DNA of 64,000 nucleotides from NCBI GenBank assembly GCA_016787565.1, contig JAEUUG010000003.1, forward strand, positions 496,001-560,000, written 5' to 3'. The DNA comes from Cyclobacteriaceae bacterium. Its GTDB lineage: Bacteria > Bacteroidota > Bacteroidia > Cytophagales > Cyclobacteriaceae. A model generated the notes under the pieces. That model was not told where the DNA came from. It saw only the letters and a list, made by a program, of their open reading frames with translations, and did no database searches. Below, in pieces: positions 7,917-18,064 of this stretch. A program made the translations under genes and the position numbers. Position 1 is the first letter of the stretch. Each line of letters opens with the position of its first letter.

Positions 7917-10304
7917 TTATTCATCCCGCAGCGCTGTTACCGGATTAGCAGACGCTGCACGGATAACATGAAACCCTACGGTGATAAAGGTGATTGAAAA
8001 GGCCAATACTGCCGATAGCAAAAAGGTCATCCATTCGCCTTGCAGCATAATGCGATAGGCAAAATTCTGAAGCCACGTATTGGTAAAGTACCAGGCCGCA
8101 GGAAACGCCAGCAGCGTGCCGATGCCAACCAGTATAAAAAACTCGCGCGATACCAAAATTACCAGACTGCGCACACTTGCACCGATTACTTTGCGTACAC
8201 CTATTTCCTTGTAGCGTTGCTCGGTAGTAAAAGCTGCCAACCCCAGCAATCCCAGGCATGCAATGGTGATGGTCAAAATGGAAAAAGCAGTAAATATCTG
8301 GCTTCGTTTTTCATCCGACTGGTATTGTGAATCAAAGTCCTGGTCTAGAAAAGTGTATTCAAACGGATAACCGGGGTTTACTTCTTTCCAGGTTTTTTCA
8401 ATGGAGGCTACGGATTCCCGTATGTCGCCTTCTTTAGTTTTCACCAAGAGAAAATTATTTTTAAGATTGAGAACAATCAACAGTGGCTCGATAGCATCGT
8501 ACAGGGAATTCTGGTGATAATCTTTCACCACACCTACAACTCGCTTTTCATTTTGGTTTGGTCCGCCTCCGAAAATAAACTTTTTTCCAATCGGGTTGTC
8601 CCACGCCATGCGCTTGACCATGGCTTCGTTTACCAATACAGCATAAGTTGTGTCGGAACTGACTTCACGGGAGAAATCGCGTCCGGTTATGATGTTCATT
8701 CCCATAGTTTTCACAAAGTCGTAGTCAGCACCATACAGATCAACTCCCCGCTCAGAAAGTTTGCCTTCGTTGTCTTCTACCTGAAGTAGTAATTTTCCAA
8801 TACGAGAGCCTGGAGATGAGTCGGATGTTGCCGCAAGTGTTACACCAGGAGCTTGCCGCATACGCTCTGCGATAAGCGGTGCTTTATTGATAAGGTCATC
8901 GCTGGCAAGTTCGATGCGAATTACTTTTTCTTTACTAAATCCCAGATCTTTCTGACGCATATACTGCAGCTGATCAAACACCACGAGTGTACAGATCAAC
9001 ATGAAAATGGAAATTGAAAACTGAATCACAACAAGAAACTTTCGGAACAGCGCATTGCCACCTTTAATAGAAGCTTTTCCTTTTAATACACTTACAGGAT
9101 TAAATCCTGATAGATAAAAGGCAGGATAGCTTCCGCCAACAACTCCCACAAAAACAACTACACCGAGTAAGCTTAACATGACCGGTGTCTGTGTAACAAA
9201 ACTGAAAGGCAGTTGCTTATTGCTCAACTGGTTGAAAAGGGGAAGTAAGCTAAAAATAAGCACAAGACTAACAGCCAATGCAATGAACGCAATAGCAACA
9301 GACTCTGTGATGAATTGTGCCATCAAGTGTGAGCGTTGTGAGCCCATTACCTTCCGGATGCCAACTTCTTTTGCACGATTAGCCGAGCGGGCTGTGGCCA
9401 GATTCATATAGTTGATACACGCAATGATCAGCATAAAAGCAGCAACTGCTCCAAAAATGTAGATGTACGAGATGTCTCCACCGGCTTCGGCCTCATCCTG
9501 AATTTTTGAATGCAAATGAATGTCGGTGATGCGTTGCAGTTCATACCGAATACTAATTCCATATTTTTCAAAAACAGGATTGACTTTTTCCCGGATTACT
9601 TTAACAAGGCTGCTATCCATTTTTGCCAGGTTGTATCCATCCGGTAGTTGAATGTAAGTGAATACTCCAAAGTTACCCCAACTGCCCTGGTATTGCGGCA
9701 TGGTACTGCGGGAGAGGAGGGCATCAAAGATAAAGTGGGAGTTGAGCGGAACATCTTCGATTACACCTGTTACAGCGTAGGTTTCGCCTTGCTGATTTTG
9801 AAAAGACTGTCCCACCACATCCGTTTTATCAAAATATTTGAGTGCAATACTTTTTGTTAGCACAACTGAATTTGGTTTATCGAGTGCTGTGTTCGGATCG
9901 CCCGCCAGAAAGTGGTAATCGAACATATCGAAAACTGTTGAATCGGTTAGGAAGAATTTCTCTTCGTAAAATTCCTTCTCTCCATTTTTATAAAGTGTTC
10001 TGCCCAAGCCAAAAAACCGAACGGCATTTTTTACTTCCGGATAGTTATCGCGGAGTTCATCGGCCAGGGGAATTTGGGCTACGGCCCAGGTAAAGGCATT
10101 ATCTGGCTCCTTGATGTTGGAAACGATGCGGTATATGTTGTTGGCATTTTTATGATAGCGGTCGAAGCTGAGTTCATCCAGCATATACATCAGCAAAAAC
10201 ACGCTACAGGTGATGCCGATGGTAAGGCCGAGAATATTGATGGCGCTGTAGGTTTTGTCTTTTCGGATGTTGCGGAGCGCGATGGTAAAAAGGTTCTTCA
10301 GCAT
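7917..10304 (-). CDS. MacB/FtsX-type ABC transporter permease
   Basis: 795 aa from the ATG at 10304 (the frame runs a little further upstream only through a TTG). The protein starts with the typical MLKNLFTIALRNIRKDKTY and has two FtsX modules: one helix, a periplasmic MacB domain and three helices (first set about residues 270-420, second set at the C-terminus, with GLLGLAAFTTEQRYKEIGVRKV). Bacteroidota have many such orphan permeases without an adjacent ATPase gene. They are thought to drive export or envelope mechanotransmission together with an ATPase encoded elsewhere. Substrate unknown. Confidence 0.9.
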   Translation of the reverse strand: MLKNLFTIALRNIRKDKTYSAINILGLTIGITCSVFLLMYMLDELSFDRYHKNANNIYRIVSNIKEPDNAFTWAVAQIPLADELRDNYPEVKNAVRFFGLGRTLYKNGEKEFYEEKFFLTDSTVFDMFDYHFLAGDPNTALDKPNSVVLTKSIALKYFDKTDVVGQSFQNQQGETYAVTGVIEDVPLNSHFIFDALLSRSTMPQYQGSWGNFGVFTYIQLPDGYNLAKMDSSLVKVIREKVNPVFEKYGISIRYELQRITDIHLHSKIQDEAEAGGDISYIYIFGAVAAFMLIIACINYMNLATARSANRAKEVGIRKVMGSQRSHLMAQFITESVAIAFIALAVSLVLIFSLLPLFNQLSNKQLPFSFVTQTPVMLSLLGVVVFVGVVGGSYPAFYLSGFNPVSVLKGKASIKGGNALFRKFLVVIQFSISIFMLICTLVVFDQLQYMRQKDLGFSKEKVIRIELASDDLINKAPLIAERMRQAPGVTLAATSDSSPGSRIGKLLLQVEDNEGKLSERGVDLYGADYDFVKTMGMNIITGRDFSREVSSDTTYAVLVNEAMVKRMAWDNPIGKKFIFGGGPNQNEKRVVGVVKDYHQNSLYDAIEPLLIVLNLKNNFLLVKTKEGDIRESVASIEKTWKEVNPGYPFEYTFLDQDFDSQYQSDEKRSQIFTAFSILTITIACLGLLGLAAFTTEQRYKEIGVRKVIGASVRSLVILVSREFFILVGIGTLLAFPAAWYFTNTWLQNFAYRIMLQGEWMTFLLSAVLAFSITFITVGFHVIRAASANPVTALRDE

Positions 10305-10542
10305 GTTGATGGTTTGTCTAATGATTCTAGACGAAAGTAATACCAATAAAGTTTTAAATGGTTACCGATCTACCACCAGAAGGGTTATGTTTTGTTTCCT
10401 GAATGCTTATAACACATTTATGCTCAAGGAGACATTAATCATCGGGTAGGAGTAACAGTGATCATTGAGGTGCTCAAGGAAAGATCAATATTTTTGATTA
10501 TACTTAAAGTTAGTCTGTTGTTGGTAATTTAAATCCACTTAT

Positions 10543-13500
10543 ATGAACCCTCTCTATAGTTTACAAGTTAGTTGTTGGAACAAGAAATCTTTTCTGGCAA
10601 TTGCTACACTAATGTTCAACCTGATTTTTTTGGTCGGTATTGCTCAGAAGAATGATCAGGTTCAACCGGGTAGAATATACATTAAGGTGACGGGTGATTT
10701 TGCTTCTAGGATAAGCCAGGCTCGAATGAGTACCGCACGCATATCAGGGAATCCTGTATTGTTAAGTGGTATTAAATCGTTGGATGTTGTTCATAAGCGT
10801 TTCAAAGTATACGACCTTCACCGTGTTTTTCGAGATGCTGGTGTTTATGAGGATAAACACCGGAGGTATGGCCTGGATCGTTGGTATGAATTACGAATGG
10901 ACACATTGAGTTCTGTAGATGAAGCTATTGCTGCGTTTAGAGATATAGCGGAAATAGAAAAGGTGGAACCAGCTTACACCAAGCGTATTATTGGGTCGGA
11001 GCGCAAAGATTTCGGGCCAATTCCAGTTACCCCCAAAAATACAAACAGGTTAAACTATAATAGTCCTAACGATCCACTCTTCTCACAACAGTGGAATTTC
11101 AATAATTCCGGCCAAACTGATGGTACACCCGGTGCAGATATAGAACTGCTCGCGGCCTGGAAATTGGAAACAGGAAAAAGCAATGTGATTGTTGCGGTAA
11201 TGGATGAAGGTATTCAGTTCGATCATCCCGATCTGGCTGCTAGCATGTGGATAAACAAGGATGAAATTCCAGGTAATAATATTGATGATGACAATAATGG
11301 ATATGTTGATGATGTTTACGGTTACGGATTTGGAGATGATACTGGAGTAATAGTAGGTATGCCGCATGGAACACATGTCGCAGGAATTATTGGTGGTGTA
11401 CGTAACAATGGTGTTGGTGTGTCTGGAATTGCCGGTGGCTCAGGTAATGGTGATGGCGTAAGACTGATGTCTTGCGCTATTTTTGGTGCAATGAATTATG
11501 ATCACTTTCCCGAATCTTATGTTTATGCTGCGGATATGGGTGCAGTGATATCCCAAAATAGTTGGACCTATGGCTATGGCTATGAGTCTGTTGTGCTGGA
11601 GGCCATTAATTATTTCATAGCCGAAGCAGGTAGCGATCAGTTTGGAAATCAAGTAGGACCAATGCAAGGAGGACTGGTCGTTTTTGCAGCAGGGAATGAC
11701 TACGGATATAGCAATCCATATCCGGCAGTTTACAATCCTGTTATTGCTGTAGCGGCAACGAATCACTTCGATAAAAAGACTGAGTACTCCAATTTTGGTT
11801 CATGGGTTGATATTGCTGCGCCTGGGGGCGAAATGCATGAAGAATCGCAAGGCATATTGAGTACAGTATCGCCCAATCGCTATGGTTTTTTTGAGGGTAC
11901 TTCGATGGCATGCCCCCATGTTTCAGGAGCGGCCGCCCTGTTGGTTTCAAGATTTGGAACAAATGGTTATCGACCTGATGATCTGAAGGAAAGGCTGCTC
12001 AGAAATACGGACATTATAAAAGCTGTGAATCAAGAGTATGGGATCATGCTTGGATCAGGACGACTAAATGCAAAAAAGGCTTTGTATATACCGGATAGTC
12101 GAGGACCTGATGCAATTCAGGATATATCCATCGTAGAGATCACCCATACTTCGCTAAAGGTTTCCTGGACTTCGCCAAGAGATTCAGCCGATCTGCCAGC
12201 AGTTGGGTATGATTTACGGTATTCAATAAATTCCATCACACCTGAAAACTTTCATTTGGCTACACCTGTAAGCGGAGTGCCTGCATCACTGCAGCAAGGT
12301 GCAACTGAGTCCTTTACGATTACCAATCTTTTGCCGGGTACACCGTATTTCATCGCCATAAGATCAATTGATTTCACGGGTAATGTTTCAAACATTTCAA
12401 ATGTTTTCCATCAACGAACTTATAATCCCCCGCAAATTGACTTGACGTCATTGACACTTCAGGCGAGTTTGCAAACTGGAGAAACCACTCCTAAAAGCCT
12501 GACTTTGTATAACAAGGGAGAAAGCCCGTTACATTTTGCGTTGGCACCCTCTGGCAGAAATCATTTTGCTTTACCTATACCTTCACAGGGGATGATAGAG
12601 GGAGGCGACAGCCTGATTATTGTCATTACATTTAGTGCTGATAATTTACTGACTGGGGGCTATCATGAAAAACTGATACTAACGAGCAATGATCCAATAA
12701 ACAGCACTACAAACATTGATGTAATACTTGCGGTTGTAAATAATGGAGCTCCAATTTTGGTACATCATCCGGATGAATTGAATTTTGGCATCACATCTAT
12801 AGATTATACTGGAACCCGTAAATTATTAGTGCGAAATGCAGGCTCAGAGATATTACTGCTTGATAGCGCATTTACTAGCTCTGCAAGTTTTCAAATTGAT
12901 GGAACGTACCCAAAAACTTTGTACCCCTTTGATACAATAAGTTTAGAGATTCATTTTAAGCCAAAATATGTTGAAAATTTCTCAGGACAACTCTCCATTT
13001 TATCCAACGACCCATCCAGACCGATTACCATCATTGCGCTTTCCGGAAAGGGCTATGATCCGCAAGGGGGTATAGTTATAAGGCCCACTTCATTAGAAGA
13101 AGCATTGCGCCCAAATGAAAAGACAACGAAAGAACTTGCTATTCGAAACACCACTTTGGAAAGTGTATCGGTTACGATCAAAGCTGAAAATTATGGTTTT
13201 TACAATACAAGTATTCCCCAACGCACAAATGAAATGGCAAGTGCTGAGAACAACACTACAGCGCGGATTTCTCTAGAGGAACCAGAGGAGACTGACTATT
13301 ACTCACCCAAATTTGTTAGCAACATGGCGGAAATTTCGACTAATGATAACACTAGCGCAGTGGTAACTTCAAATAAAACAGGATCAACCCGTTCTTCGGC
13401 TACTCACTCTACTATACTACAGTATGCCACAGACTTTGAGAGTTTTCAAACAGGATTAGTAAGTGGCGAAGGTTGGTACACATGGGAACAATGGACCGTC

Positions 13501-16500
13501 AGTACAAGTAATCCGGCACGCGGACAAAAGCACTTGCGATTTGTGCCGGGTAACTATGCTGCAGCTTATTCACCAAGAGTTCCTATCGGCTCTGAGACTA
13601 AATCTACCCTGGCTGTCCGAATTAATCGTGATGAAGGAGCCTCGGGTTGGTGGCAGGTAGTTGCAGGTTCAAATAGCACAGGTTATGTCATTACACGCAT
13701 TGTGCTGGAGAGCAATGCGATTAGTTTCCTTGTGGATGATGGCTTCGGATACCATCATTTGGAAAGAGTACCGATTCTGCTTCCAGAAGGTTATTTTGAC
13801 ATAGCGCTAGAAGTGGTAAGAGCAACGAAGGAGTTTACAGTTTACATAGATCATGAAAAAGTATTTTCCGCAAAGGGATTTGCTGGTAATATTGAACAAG
13901 CATTATTTCTTGGTTATGGTGATGGGTACTTTGATGTTGATGATTTAAGAATCATTGATGGAGATTATGAAGGAATACCCTATATAAAAGTCAATCCTGT
14001 GTTCACTAACATTCAAGCTGGAGATTCGGTAATCGTAAATGTGGATTTCGATGCTGCTCAACTCAGGTTTGGCGAGTTTGCTTCAATGATTACGGTGCAT
14101 CAGCAAGATTGGGAGAAAATAGCAGTGCCTACAACGCTTACAATAGTAGGTGATCCATTGTTCGAAGCAGAAGGCGAACAAACTATCTTGGTTGCTACGG
14201 GGAAACAGACATCTTCACAATTTATATTACGGAACACAGGGGGGACACCAATCAATTACGCTATTCACACAGTTTATTCCGGAGAACATGCTACTTGGGT
14301 AAGAACAGATCCAGAATCATATACGCTCCCCATTGGTCGATACACTTACGTAAATGTATTATATGATGCAACTTTACTTTCTCCAGGAGTATACACTGCA
14401 ACATTGGAAATTAGTGCTGATACAAAAAACATCAGTTTGCCCATTACCCTCACAGTAACAGGACCGGCTAAAATTCTTGTCGAACCGAATACTTTAGATC
14501 TTAATAGATCAAATGCGGTTACGGTTACAAATATTGGAGAAAGCCAATTGAATTATGCAATTAAGAGTAATACATCGTTTCGGGCTTTCCATTCGAATGG
14601 TCTAACAAAATTAAATTCTTTGCCTGTCGTACAAGGCCCTAGAGAGCTTGATGCTATGCCCAATGATGCAGCGTGGTCCGAAACAGGTTATTATTATGAT
14701 CCCTACTTTTTTGCCTACTTTTTGGGTCCTGGGAAACTTAAGGGCAATGGGGGATGGGATGCTCAGAGCGAATATTGGGATGTTGTTAACTCACATCCAT
14801 ACACCTTGTATATCCGAGGAACATCGGATGGTGGCGGTATACCTTCGGCAGGTTTTTCACCACGTGTGAAGCAGGGTAGTGAAAATATTTCTTCCCTATC
14901 AATGACCGTCAACTTTATTTATTCAACAGGCACTACTTGGCAAATTATACCCCAGTCGCTCACCAATCACCAGGTTGCAACTCGATTGCAAGTAAATCCG
15001 GATCGCTCACTTCAGGTACTTGTTCAGGACAGCACAGGAATGGAATCTTTCACCAGGATTGATGTGCCGCTGCCAAATGGATATTTTGAATTGCGGATGG
15101 AAGTGGCTCGTGGGTCTTCCTTATTTACATTGTTTTTTGATGGCAAAAGAGTCTTTACAGGCAAAGGATTTTCTGACCAGATTGATCAGTTGGCTTTGGT
15201 ATCGCTCAATGAAAAATCTGGCGCTGCAATTTTTATTAATCAATTTAATTTAAGTGGTACGAGTTCTTTGTTGATGACCTATGATTGGGACATTTATACT
15301 GATGTGAGCGAAGTATCCGGAAGCTTGGAGGTTGGAGAATCGGTAACCAGGGATTTTTACTTTAACGAATCAGACCTGATGCCTGGAGTTTACCGTGATT
15401 CAATAAAGATATTCTCGAATGATCCAGATAAGCCTTTAGTATTACTTCCTTATTCCAAATTAGTAGAGCGGCCTTACGTATATCCCATGGATTATGTGTA
15501 TATAAAACCTCCTGTTCCACTTGAGCTATCCTATGACACGCTTGAGGCAACCATAAACAAAGGAGGTTCTGCTACCATCACGCTTGTTCTCAACAATAAA
15601 GCAGATGTTGAGCAGTCTGTCTTTTTTCCTCAGCATGTGCTTGAAGAAGCCGAGCCCCGATACCAAACATTTGTCATCGGTTCAGAGAATTTCAATTGGA
15701 AGGATATTCGAAACACAGGGACTTCTGTGTTATTGGGCGATGATGACTCCAAATCAGTTGAGATGCCTTTTAACGGTTTTATTACCATAGGCTCCAATGG
15801 ATATTTGGCTTTTGGCGCTACACAGGCAAATAGTCCAACCAATAAAAACTTGGAGCGCAACGCCTGGCTCCATGAGCAGGATGAAACCTACAATGTCATT
15901 GCGCCCTATTGGGATGACCTGGTACCAGATGAATTATCTGGAATATATTATCAAGCCGAAGGTGATAAATTTATTGTGCAGTACACAGATATACCATTTT
16001 TCGGAACTGATATACGGAATACCTTTCAGGCTATAGTGTACAGCGATGGCGCTATTGAATTTACTTATCTAATGATGAACGATCGACAATCAGCTACTAT
16101 TGGTATTTACCCAGGAAGTGATTGGCATTCACCGTATGTAGGAATTGCTCACAACGAACCGTTTGTTACGGATAGCATGACGATCTTCTTGCAGCCTCCC
16201 CCTGTTTTTGAGCGAATAGATGATGATTGGACTAATCCTTATCCATATCATAAATTCTTATATCCATGGATACACTATCCGGAAGGTGGAAGTATAACAT
16301 TAGCTCCAAAGAGTAGTCAGAAAATAGAATTGAAGTTGTACTCCGATACTGATTATGTGCCTGAAAATTTGCAATCAGGTGTAACCACCGGCAGGATATT
16401 TATATTTCCCAATAATTTTATTCTGCCGGTCAAGGTTACGGTGCTTGAGAATTCTCCCCCAGTTCTTGGTCCGATTGAGCCTTTAACCGTTTTGGAAGGA

Positions 16501-18048
16501 GCTACGGCCAGGGTCACTTTCACAGCCACTGACCTGAATGATTCTATCGTACAGGTAAGTATTGAAAGCATGCCGCAATTTATCACGTTACATGAATCAA
16601 AAAATGGATCAGCTACCTATAAAATAGCACCAACAAACACGGATGCAGGAGAGTACACGATTATTGTGCGCGCAACTGATCTACATGGGGCTGAAGATAC
16701 TGACACACTGCATTTGTCTGTAATCAAGTATATGGTCACTGGCTTTAGCCTTGTAAATACTTTTACAGGAGAGGTACTTTTTGATTTCACAGAGAGTGTC
16801 ACAATCAATCAGGCCGATCCTGATTTTCCACGATTCAATATTCGTGCGAACACTATACCTGAAAATGTTGGCAGCCTTAAATTTAAGATCAACGGACAGC
16901 AAGCGAATATTGATAATACTAATCCATACCTGCTTAAAAACTTAATTTTGGGATCACTCAATATTGGACAGACCAGACTATTAGCTGAACCCTTCACAGA
17001 AGCCAGCGGCCATGGTCAGCGCGGTCAAGGCAAAGAGGCCATCATCACCATGATCAGGGCTTCTAATATTGTTGTTGACTTTAGTCTGGTGAACAGGGTT
17101 ACCGGAGATGTTATTTTGAATTTTGATAGGACGCTTACTTTGGATAAATCAAGACCAGACTTTGCGGATCTAAGTATTAGGGCCAACACATTACCGTTAG
17201 CTGTAGGTAGTGTAAAATTCAAAGTTGATGGTTCGCAGCGTAACATTGATAGCAGTAATCCCTATTTCCTTAAAAATCAAGTGTTGACGTCACTTAGTTT
17301 AGGTGAACATATTCTGTTTGCAGAACCTTTTACAGAAGCAAACGGTCATGGTCAGCGCGGACTAAAAAGAGAAGCTACAATTGTTATAATGGAAACAGCT
17401 ACAAGGGTTGTTGATTTCAGTTTAGTAAATACTGTTACGGGCGAAGTTATTTTGAATTTTAATAAATCACTTAACCTTGACAATTCCCGCCCTGATTTTT
17501 CAAGTCTGAATATTCGTGCAAATACAATTCCGACAATGGTAGGCAGCGTAAAATTTAAAGTCAACGGATCTCAAATAAATATTGACAACACAAATCCCTA
17601 TATGTTGAAGGGCCAGGTCTTTTCTTCGTTTGGTCTAGGGGACACTAAACTTTTGGCAGAGCCCTTTACGGAGGCAAGTGGCCATGGAAAGCGTGGTCAA
17701 TTCCTTGAAACGGTTGTTACAGTCTTTAATAGTGTATCCGCTAAAGCAAAAGTCGATCAAATGGAAGGTAAACAAGTAGAAATTGGTGATGAGCAGCCTA
17801 TGCTTAGGTTATATCCAAACCCAGTTCGTGATGCTCTGTTCATTACCATCACAAATCGCAGTAGCGAGCGGTATCTACTAAGCATTACTAATGCTCTGGG
17901 CCAGACTGTTTATAGTGTGCAGATTTCAGAACAGTCGGAGAATTTAGAATTGAATACAGGTACAATAAACATGAATAGTGGTGTTTACTATATTCAATTA
18001 ACTAATGCAAAAGGCGAACGCCACGTAAAAAAAATAGTAAAGCAATAG
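10543..18048 (+). CDS. Giant secreted subtilisin-like protease with repeats and T9SS sorting domain
   Basis: 2501 aa. After a signal segment comes an S8 peptidase domain with the triad Asp221 (VMDEG), His275 (HGTHVAG) and Ser454 (GTSMACPH). Next are a fibronectin type III domain (about 524-630), Hydin/ASPM-like beta domains (about 630-845), two LamG-like modules (about 962-1145 and 1369-1573), a nidogen-like stretch (about 1705-1886) and a cadherin-like domain (about 1971-2064). Residues 2065-2400 are three 112-residue repeats. The tail (about 2424-2501) begins LRLYPNPVRD and ends VKKIVKQ, a type A T9SS sorting domain. It should be secreted and held at or released from the cell surface. Substrate unknown; the binding modules suggest attachment to polymers or other cells. 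Confidence 0.9.
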   Translation: MNPLYSLQVSCWNKKSFLAIATLMFNLIFLVGIAQKNDQVQPGRIYIKVTGDFASRISQARMSTARISGNPVLLSGIKSLDVVHKRFKVYDLHRVFRDAGVYEDKHRRYGLDRWYELRMDTLSSVDEAIAAFRDIAEIEKVEPAYTKRIIGSERKDFGPIPVTPKNTNRLNYNSPNDPLFSQQWNFNNSGQTDGTPGADIELLAAWKLETGKSNVIVAVMDEGIQFDHPDLAASMWINKDEIPGNNIDDDNNGYVDDVYGYGFGDDTGVIVGMPHGTHVAGIIGGVRNNGVGVSGIAGGSGNGDGVRLMSCAIFGAMNYDHFPESYVYAADMGAVISQNSWTYGYGYESVVLEAINYFIAEAGSDQFGNQVGPMQGGLVVFAAGNDYGYSNPYPAVYNPVIAVAATNHFDKKTEYSNFGSWVDIAAPGGEMHEESQGILSTVSPNRYGFFEGTSMACPHVSGAAALLVSRFGTNGYRPDDLKERLLRNTDIIKAVNQEYGIMLGSGRLNAKKALYIPDSRGPDAIQDISIVEITHTSLKVSWTSPRDSADLPAVGYDLRYSINSITPENFHLATPVSGVPASLQQGATESFTITNLLPGTPYFIAIRSIDFTGNVSNISNVFHQRTYNPPQIDLTSLTLQASLQTGETTPKSLTLYNKGESPLHFALAPSGRNHFALPIPSQGMIEGGDSLIIVITFSADNLLTGGYHEKLILTSNDPINSTTNIDVILAVVNNGAPILVHHPDELNFGITSIDYTGTRKLLVRNAGSEILLLDSAFTSSASFQIDGTYPKTLYPFDTISLEIHFKPKYVENFSGQLSILSNDPSRPITIIALSGKGYDPQGGIVIRPTSLEEALRPNEKTTKELAIRNTTLESVSVTIKAENYGFYNTSIPQRTNEMASAENNTTARISLEEPEETDYYSPKFVSNMAEISTNDNTSAVVTSNKTGSTRSSATHSTILQYATDFESFQTGLVSGEGWYTWEQWTVSTSNPARGQKHLRFVPGNYAAAYSPRVPIGSETKSTLAVRINRDEGASGWWQVVAGSNSTGYVITRIVLESNAISFLVDDGFGYHHLERVPILLPEGYFDIALEVVRATKEFTVYIDHEKVFSAKGFAGNIEQALFLGYGDGYFDVDDLRIIDGDYEGIPYIKVNPVFTNIQAGDSVIVNVDFDAAQLRFGEFASMITVHQQDWEKIAVPTTLTIVGDPLFEAEGEQTILVATGKQTSSQFILRNTGGTPINYAIHTVYSGEHATWVRTDPESYTLPIGRYTYVNVLYDATLLSPGVYTATLEISADTKNISLPITLTVTGPAKILVEPNTLDLNRSNAVTVTNIGESQLNYAIKSNTSFRAFHSNGLTKLNSLPVVQGPRELDAMPNDAAWSETGYYYDPYFFAYFLGPGKLKGNGGWDAQSEYWDVVNSHPYTLYIRGTSDGGGIPSAGFSPRVKQGSENISSLSMTVNFIYSTGTTWQIIPQSLTNHQVATRLQVNPDRSLQVLVQDSTGMESFTRIDVPLPNGYFELRMEVARGSSLFTLFFDGKRVFTGKGFSDQIDQLALVSLNEKSGAAIFINQFNLSGTSSLLMTYDWDIYTDVSEVSGSLEVGESVTRDFYFNESDLMPGVYRDSIKIFSNDPDKPLVLLPYSKLVERPYVYPMDYVYIKPPVPLELSYDTLEATINKGGSATITLVLNNKADVEQSVFFPQHVLEEAEPRYQTFVIGSENFNWKDIRNTGTSVLLGDDDSKSVEMPFNGFITIGSNGYLAFGATQANSPTNKNLERNAWLHEQDETYNVIAPYWDDLVPDELSGIYYQAEGDKFIVQYTDIPFFGTDIRNTFQAIVYSDGAIEFTYLMMNDRQSATIGIYPGSDWHSPYVGIAHNEPFVTDSMTIFLQPPPVFERIDDDWTNPYPYHKFLYPWIHYPEGGSITLAPKSSQKIELKLYSDTDYVPENLQSGVTTGRIFIFPNNFILPVKVTVLENSPPVLGPIEPLTVLEGATARVTFTATDLNDSIVQVSIESMPQFITLHESKNGSATYKIAPTNTDAGEYTIIVRATDLHGAEDTDTLHLSVIKYMVTGFSLVNTFTGEVLFDFTESVTINQADPDFPRFNIRANTIPENVGSLKFKINGQQANIDNTNPYLLKNLILGSLNIGQTRLLAEPFTEASGHGQRGQGKEAIITMIRASNIVVDFSLVNRVTGDVILNFDRTLTLDKSRPDFADLSIRANTLPLAVGSVKFKVDGSQRNIDSSNPYFLKNQVLTSLSLGEHILFAEPFTEANGHGQRGLKREATIVIMETATRVVDFSLVNTVTGEVILNFNKSLNLDNSRPDFSSLNIRANTIPTMVGSVKFKVNGSQINIDNTNPYMLKGQVFSSFGLGDTKLLAEPFTEASGHGKRGQFLETVVTVFNSVSAKAKVDQMEGKQVEIGDEQPMLRLYPNPVRDALFITITNRSSERYLLSITNALGQTVYSVQISEQSENLELNTGTINMNSGVYYIQLTNAKGERHVKKIVKQ
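16735..17742 (+). repeat. Three tandem 336-bp (112-aa) repeats inside the subtilase gene
   Basis: Units start at 16735, 17071 and 17407, so the period is exactly 336 bp. Each protein copy has the frame FSLVN-TGEV-NIRANT-VGS-KFK-NPY-LLAEPFTEA-GHG-RG. The copies are diverged at DNA level but keep length without an indel, which points to selection on a domain unit. I do not recognise the domain. Confidence 0.9.
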
Positions 18049-18064
18049 AATTTACATATTCAAA

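Noticed and set aside
9940-10304. ABC permease as part of a complete transporter operon
   Set aside because: No ATPase or membrane-fusion gene is beside it on either side; treated as an orphan permease.
16735-17742. Repeat as CRISPR or satellite
   Set aside because: The 336-bp units are in frame inside a coding sequence and diverged; they encode a protein domain.
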